Shown one piece after another: positions 1-5,380 of a DNA stretch of 5,380 nt (position 1 is its first letter; each line of letters begins with the position of its first letter). The translations under genes were made by a program, and so were the position numbers. The stretch comes from an uncultured Ruminococcus sp. GTDB taxonomy: Bacteria; Bacillota; Clostridia; Oscillospirales; Ruminococcaceae. The notes under the pieces are model-generated. The model saw only the letters and a list, made by a program, of their open reading frames with translations. It ran no database searches and was not told where the DNA came from. The stretch spans positions 1-5,380 of the forward strand of contig CAMOEP010000181.1 of the NCBI GenBank assembly GCA_946612185.1, in the 5' to 3' direction.

Positions 1-49
1 GCCATATCAGGGGGAATTTTTTAATTTAGAAGTTTTAGGAAGGGGGTTT

Positions 50-82
50 GGGGGACAACCCTTTTTCAAAAGGGTTTCCCCC
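50..82 (-). terminator. strong hairpin after clpX, possible transcript end but without a 3' U-run
   Basis: GGGGG (50-54) pairs with CCCCC (78-82), and AACCCTTT (57-64) pairs with AAAGGGTT (69-76). The apical loop has 4 nt and a small mismatch separates the two stems, giving 13 bp in total. It starts 50 nt beyond the clpX stop. In the direction of transcription the seven-T run (complement of 83-89) comes before the stem, and no U-run follows. This is therefore not a textbook intrinsic terminator on either strand. It could still end or stabilise the operon transcript, or be a copy of a dispersed palindromic repeat. The rest of 1-131 shows two more G5 runs (10-14 and 42-46) and no gene. Confidence 0.4.
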
Positions 83-131
83 AAAAAAACTACCCGTTTC
101 CGCTAAGTCAGCCTGAACAGAAAGCCGTGGC

Positions 132-1424
132 TTATGAAGCCTCCACAGGAAGCTCGACGATCTTATTGCGCCTGTTCATGAGAATAGGCTGAGTTCCGTT
201 AACTACGCTGTCCTTGGTGACAGTTACCTTAGCGATACTGCCGTCAGAGGGTACAACGTACATAGTATTTTTCAGGATTCCCTCAAGGATAGAGCGAAGT
301 CCTCTTGCGCCTGTTTTCTGGGCGATCGCCTTCTTAGCGATCTCGATAAGAGCATCGTCCTCGATCTCAAGTTCGATATCATCGTACTCGAAAAGCTTCT
401 TATACTGCTTGATAAGGGCATTTCTCGGCTCTGTAAGTATCCTTACCAGAGAATTCTCGTCCAGTTCTTCCAGCACGGTTATTACCGGAAGTCTGCCCAC
501 AAACTCAGGCACCATACCGAATTTAACAAGATCCTTTGGCACGACCTTCTTGAAGATATTGTGGCGCTCCTCCTGGTGGGACTTTATCTCGCCGCCGAAG
601 CCGATAGGAGCTTTGCCGATACGCTTCTGTATCTGGCGCTCCAGACCGTCGAATGCTCCGCCGCATATAAACAGGATATTCTTTGTATCTATCTGGATAG
701 TTTCCTGATTTGGGTGCTTTCTTCCGCCCTGGGGAGGAACGTTTGATACAGTACCCTCGATAATTTTCAGAAGTGCCTGCTGAACGCCCTCGCCGCTAAC
801 GTCACGAGTAAGAGATGTGTTCTCGGACTTTCTTGCGATCTTGTCGATCTCGTCGATGTAGATTATTCCACGCTCTGCTGCTTTGATATCAAAATCAGCA
901 GCCTGAATAAGTCTGAGCAGCACATTCTCAACGTCGTCGCCAACGTAACCAGCCTCAGTGATAGTGGTAGCGTCAGCAATAGCAAAAGGAACGTTCAGAA
1001 GCTTGGCAAGTGTCTGGGCAAGGAAAGTCTTTCCCACACCGGTAGGGCCAAGCAGCAGCACGTTACTCTTTTGAAGTTCAACGCCGTCGGACTGCTGTAT
1101 CTCATTCTCGTTCTGGCTCATGATGCGCTTGTAGTGGTTGTATACCGCTACAGCCAGTGATACCTTAGCATCGTCCTGACCGATAACGTAATCGTCAAGG
1201 AACTGCTTTATCTCAACAGGTTTCAGCAGTTTCATTGAGGAGAAATTGTTGTCCTTGTCACCTTTTGCAGCCTTTCGGTGAGCTTTGGCAACACCTGGGC
1301 CGAAGATCATCTCGTAGCAGTAGCAAACACATTCATCGCAAATATTAGCACTTCCGGCGGAGAACATACTGTGTACCCTGTTCTCGCCCTTACCGCAAAA
1401 ACTGCATGATTTGAATTCTGCCAT
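132..1424 (-). CDS. clpX: ATP-dependent Clp protease ATP-binding subunit ClpX
   Basis: ClpX is the cytoplasmic AAA+ hexamer that recognises, unfolds and threads substrates into the ClpP chamber. The 430-residue product carries the N-terminal C4 zinc-binding domain (C7-x2-C10 and C29-x2-C32), then the AAA+ module: Walker A GPTGVGKT (126-133), pore loop GYVG (159-162), Walker B IIYIDE (187-192), RKH pore loop (235-237), IGF loop for docking on ClpP (274-276), arginine finger R311 in EFVGR, and sensor 2 GARGLR (372-377). All expected motifs are present and the length is normal (E. coli 424). I start at the ATG because AGAGGT lies 9 nt before it. An in-frame TTG two codons upstream would sit only 3-4 nt from that SD. 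The gene follows clpP by 7 nt and ends the tig-clpP-clpX run. No lon is seen in the remaining 131 nt. Identification is secure. Confidence 0.98.
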   Translation of the reverse strand: MAEFKSCSFCGKGENRVHSMFSAGSANICDECVCYCYEMIFGPGVAKAHRKAAKGDKDNNFSSMKLLKPVEIKQFLDDYVIGQDDAKVSLAVAVYNHYKRIMSQNENEIQQSDGVELQKSNVLLLGPTGVGKTFLAQTLAKLLNVPFAIADATTITEAGYVGDDVENVLLRLIQAADFDIKAAERGIIYIDEIDKIARKSENTSLTRDVSGEGVQQALLKIIEGTVSNVPPQGGRKHPNQETIQIDTKNILFICGGAFDGLERQIQKRIGKAPIGFGGEIKSHQEERHNIFKKVVPKDLVKFGMVPEFVGRLPVITVLEELDENSLVRILTEPRNALIKQYKKLFEYDDIELEIEDDALIEIAKKAIAQKTGARGLRSILEGILKNTMYVVPSDGSIAKVTVTKDSVVNGTQPILMNRRNKIVELPVEAS

Positions 1425-1431
1425 GGACAAA

Positions 1432-2019
1432 TTACCTCTTTTCGATCACTTTATCAATAAGACCGTACTCCATTGCCTCCTGAGCGTACATAAAGTTATC
1501 ACGCTCTGTATCAATGGTGATCTGTTCAATGGACTTGCCTGTATTCTGAGCCAGCAGTTCATTCATCTTCTGACGTGTTCTCAGCAGGTGGTCGGAGTGT
1601 ATCTTGATATCGGTACACTGACCGCCCAGACCGCCGGAGATAAGAGGCTGATGGATCATGATCTCGCTGTTGGGAAGTGCGAAACGCTTGCCCTTGGCGC
1701 CGGCAGCCAGCAGGAATGCGCCCATTGAAGCCGCCATACCTATACAAATTGTGGATACATCGCACTTGATGTACTGCATAGTATCGTATATTGCCATACC
1801 CGCAGTAATTGAACCTCCGGGGCTGTTGATATACAGGGAAATGTCCTTCTCGGTATCCTGGCTCTCCAGGAAAAGAAGCTGAGCCACTACCAGGCTTGCA
1901 GTAGTATCGTTTACCTGGTCGGAAAGCATGATTATCCTGTCATTCAGCAGTCTGGAAAAAATATCGTATGAACGCTCTCCTCTGCTTGTCTGTTCAACAA
2001 CATATGGTATAAAGCTCAT
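1432..2019 (-). CDS. clpP: ATP-dependent Clp protease proteolytic subunit ClpP
   Basis: ClpP is the serine peptidase that forms the two-ring, 14-subunit degradation chamber served here by ClpX. The 195-residue product has the family signatures: [10 protein letters not shown] (61-70), GMAASMGAF with nucleophile S98, MIHQP with H123, and DTERDNF with D174, giving the Ser-His-Asp triad. The N-terminus [13 protein letters not shown] matches the usual axial-loop region. Compared with B. subtilis ClpP recalled from memory, two extra residues lie just after H123 (LISGGLGGQ), so the aspartate is 174 instead of 172. I start at this ATG, with AAAGGA 9 nt upstream; an ATG six codons earlier has no SD and would add a non-family MKGRWT leader. 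It lies 83 nt after tig, and its last codons contain the clpX SD. Only this copy is in view; other clpP paralogues elsewhere cannot be excluded. Confidence 0.98.
   Translation of the reverse strand: MSFIPYVVEQTSRGERSYDIFSRLLNDRIIMLSDQVNDTTASLVVAQLLFLESQDTEKDISLYINSPGGSITAGMAIYDTMQYIKCDVSTICIGMAASMGAFLLAAGAKGKRFALPNSEIMIHQPLISGGLGGQCTDIKIHSDHLLRTRQKMNELLAQNTGKSIEQITIDTERDNFMYAQEAMEYGLIDKVIEKR
1434..1440 (-). promoter_or_regulatory. clpX ribosome binding site embedded in the clpP 3' end
   Basis: AAGAGGT matches the SD consensus AGGAGGT at 6 of 7 bases. It is formed by the last two clpP codons (AAG AGG) and the first base of its TAA stop. It lies 9 nt before the clpX ATG and favours that ATG over the TTG two codons earlier. 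The arrangement suggests translational coupling of ClpP and ClpX. Confidence 0.75.
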
Positions 2020-2028
2020 AGTCCATCG

Positions 2029-2034
2029 TCCTTT
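2029..2034 (-). promoter_or_regulatory. clpP ribosome binding site, decides the start
   Basis: AAAGGA sits 9 nt before the ATG at 2019 and supports the 195-residue ClpP. An upstream in-frame ATG at 2037 overlaps the region just before this SD and has no SD of its own. Confidence 0.75.
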
Positions 2035-2059
2035 CATTTGTATTTATATTTAATATAAT

Positions 2060-2089
2060 TAGCTCCGCCGCTAATATGCAGCGGAGCTA
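2060..2089 (-). other. tig-clpP intergenic hairpin (attenuator or RNA processing/stability element)
   Basis: TAGCTCCGC and GCGGAGCTA form a perfect 9-bp stem around a 12-nt loop, 13 nt after the tig stop and 40 nt before the clpP ATG. Downstream the transcript is A/U rich but mixed (ATTATATTAAATATAAATA), without a clean U-run, so full termination is unlikely. It could partly terminate, protect the tig mRNA 3' end, or mark a cleavage site that sets tig and clpPX amounts separately. No good clpP promoter accompanies it: TATAAA is present in the A/T tract, but no -35 lies at proper spacing. Confidence 0.6.
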
Positions 2090-2102
2090 TGTATTTCAGT
2101 GA

Positions 2103-3413
2103 TTACTCAGCGTCCTCAGCGGGAGCTTCTGCGTTGTCAACTACAGCGTTCTCCTTTACCAGGTCGATAGCCTTCTGAACCTTCAGGTCAGTCTTGTAGT
2201 CCTCAACAGGGATAAATCTTCTTACTGTTGCAACGTCGATGTTGTTAGCAGCAGCGATCTCTGCAAGGCTGTTGTTCAGTTCTTCCTCAGTAACGTCCAG
2301 GTTCTCAAGTTCAGCGATCTTCTCAAGAGCCAGTCTCAGCTTTACCTCAGCCACAGCTCTGTCACGGTAAGTATCTCTGAAAGCGTCCTCGTTCATACCA
2401 GTGTACTGGTAGTACAGCTTCAGGCTCATACCCTGGCTCTGGAGCTGCTGCTCGAAGTTTCTCATGAGAACGTCGATTCTCTGCTCGAACATACAGTTAG
2501 GAATGGGAGAATCAACCTTAGCGATAAGCTGCTCGATAACAGCGTTCTCGAAAGCAGCGTCAGCCTGCTTAACAGCAGCTTCTTCCAGCTTGGTTCTGAT
2601 GTCAGCCTTGTACTCATCAACTGAATCGAACTCTGTAGCGTCCTTGATAAGGTCGTCGTCGATCTCAGGGAGTTCCTCGAAGTTGATAGCCTTCAGCTTG
2701 CACTTGAAAGTAGCGTCCTTGCCAGCGTAGTCCTCCATCTGGTAGTCCTCAGGGAACTTAACGTTAACGTCGAACTCCTCACCGATGCTGTGACCTACGA
2801 TCTGATCCTCGAAACCGGGGATAAACTGACCGCTGCCAAGACGCAGGGGGTGATCCTCGCCCTTGCCGCCTTCAAATGCCTCGTCACCGAAGAAGCCCTC
2901 GAAGTCGATGATAACTTCATCGTCCATCTGAGCGGGTCTGTCCTCGATAGAAACCATTCTTGCGTTCTTCTTTCTGATGATCTCAATCTGCTTGTCGATA
3001 TCCTCGTCAGTGATCTCAGCAACCTTCTTAGCAGCCTTGATGCCCTTATAGTCAGAGATCTCGATCTCAGGCTTTGTAACGCATACAGCCTTGATCTCTA
3101 CGCCGTTTTCCTTATCAACGGAGAGAACCTCAACGCTGGGAGTGTCAACCAGGTCAAGACCAGTCTCTCTTACAGCAGCGTCAAGCTCAGGTCCGAGCAG
3201 TGCATTGATAGCGCCCTCATAGAAAACGCCCTCACCGAACTCCTTCTCGATAAGACCTCTGGGAGCCTTACCCTTTCTGAAGCCCTTGATCTGGATATTC
3301 TTCTTCTGGCGCTGGAACTCCTTCTCGCAAGCCTCAGCAAAAGCTGCGCCGTCGATTGTCAGAAGCAGTTCGGTTGTGTTTACGTCTGTTTTAGTTGAAG
3401 ATTTTAAACTCAT
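2103..3413 (-). CDS. tig: trigger factor, ribosome-associated chaperone and peptidyl-prolyl isomerase
   Basis: Trigger factor docks at the ribosome exit tunnel and shields nascent chains; it also has proline isomerase activity. The 436-residue product is normal in length and has three parts. The N-terminal ribosome-binding domain (about 1-115) contains the signature GFRKGKAPR (44-52). The FKBP-like domain (about 160-247) includes DDEVIIDFEGFFGDEAFEGG and LGSGQFIPGFEDQIVG (192-207). The rest is the helical C-terminal chaperone domain (about 250-420), ending in an acidic tail (NAEAPAEDAE). The ATG has a strong GGAGG SD 6 nt upstream. Codon choice looks strongly biased, as expected for an abundant protein. 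The gene heads the clpP-clpX run and has its own promoter and a structured leader that can hide its SD. No CIRCE or CtsR-type operator was seen upstream. Confidence 0.97.
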   Translation of the reverse strand: MSLKSSTKTDVNTTELLLTIDGAAFAEACEKEFQRQKKNIQIKGFRKGKAPRGLIEKEFGEGVFYEGAINALLGPELDAAVRETGLDLVDTPSVEVLSVDKENGVEIKAVCVTKPEIEISDYKGIKAAKKVAEITDEDIDKQIEIIRKKNARMVSIEDRPAQMDDEVIIDFEGFFGDEAFEGGKGEDHPLRLGSGQFIPGFEDQIVGHSIGEEFDVNVKFPEDYQMEDYAGKDATFKCKLKAINFEELPEIDDDLIKDATEFDSVDEYKADIRTKLEEAAVKQADAAFENAVIEQLIAKVDSPIPNCMFEQRIDVLMRNFEQQLQSQGMSLKLYYQYTGMNEDAFRDTYRDRAVAEVKLRLALEKIAELENLDVTEEELNNSLAEIAAANNIDVATVRRFIPVEDYKTDLKVQKAIDLVKENAVVDNAEAPAEDAE

Positions 3414-3521
3414 GATTTTCCTCCATTAATATATTAAGTCTTTACGCAGGATATACCTGCCAGACCCGGTACATACCTTCCCCCGCCATAAACGCATTAA
3501 TGGAGGAACGTACTACATACT
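3414..3521 (-). promoter_or_regulatory. structured tig 5' leader with SD-sequestering helix (candidate RNA switch or thermosensor)
   Basis: In the transcript the 5' arm TTCCTCCATTAAT (3496-3508) is the exact reverse complement of ATTAATGGAGGAA (3418-3430), which contains the tig SD. A 13-bp helix (4 G-C, 9 A-U) would close a 65-nt loop and bury the SD. The loop contains a small hairpin, GCAGG and CCTGC around TATAT (3446-3460). The same 5' arm can instead pair TTCCTCC with GGGGGAA (3478-3484) across a 17-nt loop, leaving the SD free. The two pairings exclude each other. I do not recognise a known riboswitch class. The complementarity is read directly from the bases; the regulatory role is inference. 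Confidence 0.6.
3420..3424 (-). promoter_or_regulatory. tig Shine-Dalgarno site inside an inverted repeat
   Basis: GGAGG lies 6 nt before the tig ATG, a near-ideal ribosome binding site. Unusually, all of it lies in the 3' arm of the 13-nt inverted repeat of the leader, so its access should depend on leader folding. Confidence 0.85.
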
Positions 3522-3527
3522 TGGAAT

Positions 3528-3556
3528 ATTATACCACATTCTGAAGATAATTTCTA
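3528..3556 (-). promoter_or_regulatory. sigma-A type extended -10 promoter for tig(-clpP-clpX)
   Basis: Reading the minus strand, a perfect TATAAT (3528-3533) is preceded by TGG, making TGnTATAAT, an extended -10. Exactly 17 nt upstream is TAGAAA (3551-3556), which matches 4 of 6 bases of TTGACA. The predicted transcription start is near 3521, giving a leader of about 108 nt before the tig ATG. The flanking DNA is A/T rich. No CIRCE or CtsR-like operator overlaps it. The start site is predicted, not measured. Confidence 0.75.
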
Positions 3557-3588
3557 CAATATTTTCTGACTTCTACATATTGCATAAA

Positions 3589-4281
3589 TTACAGGACTTT
3601 TTCTGGAATAAATTGTATATAATCGCCGGCAATAAGGTGGAAATTAATGTCGTCATATGTATTAGTCACGCAAAGTGCATGGGCTGACCTGCCGTGGATA
3701 TGTCCATAGTAGCAGTCCTTGATCTTGTAGCGGTAAAGCACTTCGAGAATGTCGTAGTTGAAATTTGAAGCGAAGATAGGCGGATAGTGCATGAAAACTA
3801 TTGGTTCAAGCCCTGCATCGGCTGCGGACTTTATGGAAGTTTCCAAACGCTGTACCTCTCTGCGCAGGACTTTTTCCTCCTGAACCTCTCCGGGCATATT
3901 CACCCAGCCCCTTGTGCCGCAGATACCGCAGCCTTCGTAGGGGAAGTGGTTGTTGTGGAGTATACTTATAGTATCAAGTCCGTTTTGTGTGAAGAAGTCT
4001 GTCATCTTGCGCAGGGTCGTCCACCAGTAGTCATGGTTGCCCTTGAGGATAATTTTCTTTCCGGGCAGGGCATTGATGAACTGGAAATCCGGCAAAGCCT
4101 GTTCCATACTCATACCCCAGGTGATATCGCCTGCCAGTACCACTGTGTCCTCCTGCGTTATGGCATCAAGCCAGTTCTTTTCGATTCGCTCCTGATAGTT
4201 CTCCCACCCCGGAAAGACGCTCATGGTCTTTGAGGGGTCGCAGAAGCTAAGGTGCAGATCTCCGATAACGAACAGGCTCAT
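3589..4281 (-). CDS. metallophosphoesterase of the calcineurin-like superfamily, substrate unknown
   Basis: The 230-residue soluble protein contains every metal-binding block of the calcineurin-like fold in order: GDLH (D8, H10), AGDITW (D52), KGNHDYWW (N82, H83), FMHYPP (H165) and YGHIHG (H194, H196). It should be a two-metal phosphohydrolase in the cytoplasm, as there is no signal peptide or membrane segment. The KGNHDYWW, GTRGWVN and FMHYPP wording resembles the small predicted phosphohydrolase group I remember as COG1768; that subgroup assignment is from memory. The substrate cannot be told from sequence. The ATG lies 4 nt after the thrC stop, with only a weak AGGG 10 nt upstream. Translation therefore probably depends on ribosomes finishing thrC, and the two genes are likely co-transcribed. 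A link to threonine synthesis is not implied by the protein itself. Confidence 0.9.
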   Translation of the reverse strand: MSLFVIGDLHLSFCDPSKTMSVFPGWENYQERIEKNWLDAITQEDTVVLAGDITWGMSMEQALPDFQFINALPGKKIILKGNHDYWWTTLRKMTDFFTQNGLDTISILHNNHFPYEGCGICGTRGWVNMPGEVQEEKVLRREVQRLETSIKSAADAGLEPIVFMHYPPIFASNFNYDILEVLYRYKIKDCYYGHIHGRSAHALCVTNTYDDINFHLIAGDYIQFIPEKVL

Positions 4282-4285
4282 TTTA

Positions 4286-5380
4286 TCATAACCCTAAAGT
4301 TTTGAGGACGTAATCCTTCTGGTCAGCCTTCTCGATAACGTCGCTGAAACGCTCAGGCTTTGTTTTCAGGTCAGCAAGTGCTGCGGGAACGGGCATCTTT
4401 GAAAGCTCAGCCAGCTTGTCGATCATAGCGTACTCGTCCAGGTCGCTCTTGCCGCCGGAAACAGCTTCCAGAACGGCTGCGCTGAACTTGTAGGGAGAAG
4501 CTGTAGAAGCGATAACAGTCTTTGTAGTATCGCCAGTCTGTGCCTTGTAGTCGTTGTATACCTTTACTGCAACTGCTGTGTGAGTATCGCAGGTGTAGGA
4601 GTACTTCTCATAGATGCTGTGGATAGTAGCCTTAGTCTCCTCGTCGTCGCAGAAGCCGCCCCAGAATTCCTCGGAAAGCTTAGCCTTGACATCATCTGTT
4701 ACCTCGTACTTGCCCTCGGAGGAAAGCTTTCCGAACCAGTCACGGATAACTGCATCATCTCTGCCTGTCATCAGGTAAAGCAGACGCTCAAGGTTGCTGG
4801 AGATGAGGATATCCATTGAAGGAGAAACAGTTGCGAAGAACTTTCTGTTTCTGTCGTAAACACCGGTATTGATGAAATCGGTGAGAACGTTGTTTATATT
4901 TGAAGCGCAGATAAGCTTATTTACGGGAATACCCATGTGCTTTGCATAGTAAGCAGCAAGGATATTACCGAAGTTGCCGGTAGGAACTACGATATTGATC
5001 TTCTCGCCTGCCTTGATCTCGCCGTCTCTGAGAAGCTCAGCGTAAGCAGAGATGTAGTAAACGATCTGGGGAACGAGTCTGCCCCAGTTTATTGAGTTAG
5101 CAGATGAGAACATCTTGCCGTTTGCCTCCAGAGAAGCCTTAACGTCGCTGTCAGTGAAAATAGCCTTAACACCGTTCTGGCAGTCGTCAAAATTGCCCTT
5201 GATAGCACATACTCCCACGTTTGAGCCTTCCTGAGTCTTCATCTGGCGCTTCTGCATGGGGCTTACGCCGTCCTCAGGGTAGAATACCAGTATAGAAGTG
5301 CCCTCAACGTCCTTGAAGCCTTCCAGAGCAGCCTTTCCGGTATCGCCGGAAGTAGCTACCAGGATAACTATCTTCTTGTC
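4286..5380 (-). CDS. thrC: threonine synthase, 3' part; N-terminus beyond the right edge
   Basis: Threonine synthase is a PLP enzyme converting O-phosphohomoserine and water to threonine and phosphate. The frame stays open to the right edge, giving 364 residues; from a typical length near 495, about 130 N-terminal residues, including the PLP lysine, are missing. Residues counted from the window edge: VATSGDTGKAALEGF (8-22), the substrate and cofactor loop of the family; SSANSINWGRLVPQIVYY (92-109); the glycine-rich PLP-phosphate loop PTGNFGN (133-139); DTHTAVA (265-271); and STASPYKF (292-299). The internal Met at 5257 is not the start, because SGDTG lies upstream of it in the same frame. The TGA stop is followed 4 nt later by the phosphoesterase start. 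Promoter and any attenuator lie outside the window. Confidence 0.96.
   Translation of the reverse strand, partial: DKKIVILVATSGDTGKAALEGFKDVEGTSILVFYPEDGVSPMQKRQMKTQEGSNVGVCAIKGNFDDCQNGVKAIFTDSDVKASLEANGKMFSSANSINWGRLVPQIVYYISAYAELLRDGEIKAGEKINIVVPTGNFGNILAAYYAKHMGIPVNKLICASNINNVLTDFINTGVYDRNRKFFATVSPSMDILISSNLERLLYLMTGRDDAVIRDWFGKLSSEGKYEVTDDVKAKLSEEFWGGFCDDEETKATIHSIYEKYSYTCDTHTAVAVKVYNDYKAQTGDTTKTVIASTASPYKFSAAVLEAVSGGKSDLDEYAMIDKLAELSKMPVPAALADLKTKPERFSDVIEKADQKDYVLKTLGL

Noticed and set aside
10..54. G-quadruplex from the G5 runs
   Set aside because: Only three G5 runs occur, with a 27-nt gap between the first two, and the third run is better explained by pairing in the hairpin.
214..746. 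Plus-strand open frames opposite clpX
   Set aside because: The translations are low-complexity antisense of ClpX motifs with no family resemblance, and the opposite strand is fully explained by clpX.
1345..1353. TTAGCACTT resembling half of a CIRCE (HrcA) operator
   Set aside because: It lies within the clpX coding region over the zinc-finger codons, and the matching second half GAGTGCTAA at 9-nt spacing is absent.
2020..2037. Six-codon N-terminal extension of ClpP (MKGRWT)
   Set aside because: No SD precedes the upstream ATG, while AAAGGA is well placed for the internal ATG; the extension is not family-like and contains the SD itself.
2038..2062. A separate clpP promoter in the A/T-rich stretch
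   Set aside because: A TATAAA-like hexamer exists, but the expected -35 position falls in the G/C hairpin with no TTGACA-like sequence. A/T richness alone explains it.
2790..3398. Plus-strand 202-codon open frame opposite tig
   Set aside because: It is antisense to a certain tig gene, its leucine/serine-rich translation looks like a mirror of tig's biased codons, and it has no recognisable motif or SD. It is a shadow frame.
3787..4233. Plus-strand 148-codon frame opposite the phosphoesterase
   Set aside because: The minus strand carries all calcineurin-fold motifs in order; the antisense frame has no support.
4286..5257. A complete 323-residue gene starting at the ATG at 5257
   Set aside because: The frame continues upstream without a stop to the window edge and encodes the SGDTG motif of threonine synthase, so that Met is internal.

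Overview
The window reads entirely from right to left: five genes on the minus strand, with no convincing gene on the plus strand. In transcription order they are thrC (3' part only, cut by the right edge), a small metallophosphoesterase, tig (trigger factor), clpP and clpX. The proteins are full length and intact apart from the cut thrC. I infer a Gram-positive anaerobe of the Clostridia, probably Ruminococcus or a close relative in the Oscillospiraceae. The reasons are the tig-clpP-clpX order, the IGF-type ClpP-binding loop in ClpX, purine-rich Shine-Dalgarno (SD) sites, and the style of the threonine synthase. Species cannot be fixed from this window alone.

The right block (3589-5380) holds thrC, the last step of threonine synthesis, followed after 4 nt by a calcineurin-fold metallophosphoesterase. 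The two are probably co-transcribed. No good terminator is visible between the phosphoesterase and the next promoter.

The centre (3414-3588) is the one long non-coding stretch with clear structure. It has an extended -10 promoter firing toward tig and then a leader of roughly 108 nt. A perfect 13-nt inverted repeat in this leader has one arm that is the tig ribosome binding site itself. The upstream arm can instead pair with a nearby G-rich segment, so the leader can be drawn in two mutually exclusive forms, one hiding the SD and one exposing it. This is the strongest candidate here for an undescribed regulatory element.

The left block (132-3413) is the protein quality-control operon: a ribosome-bound chaperone (Tig), the protease chamber (ClpP) and its AAA+ unfoldase (ClpX). 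A 9-bp hairpin lies between tig and clpP. The clpX SD is written inside the last codons of clpP, which should couple their translation. After clpX comes a long G/C-rich hairpin (50-82) whose T-run lies on the wrong side for an ordinary intrinsic terminator; it may be a dispersed repeat.
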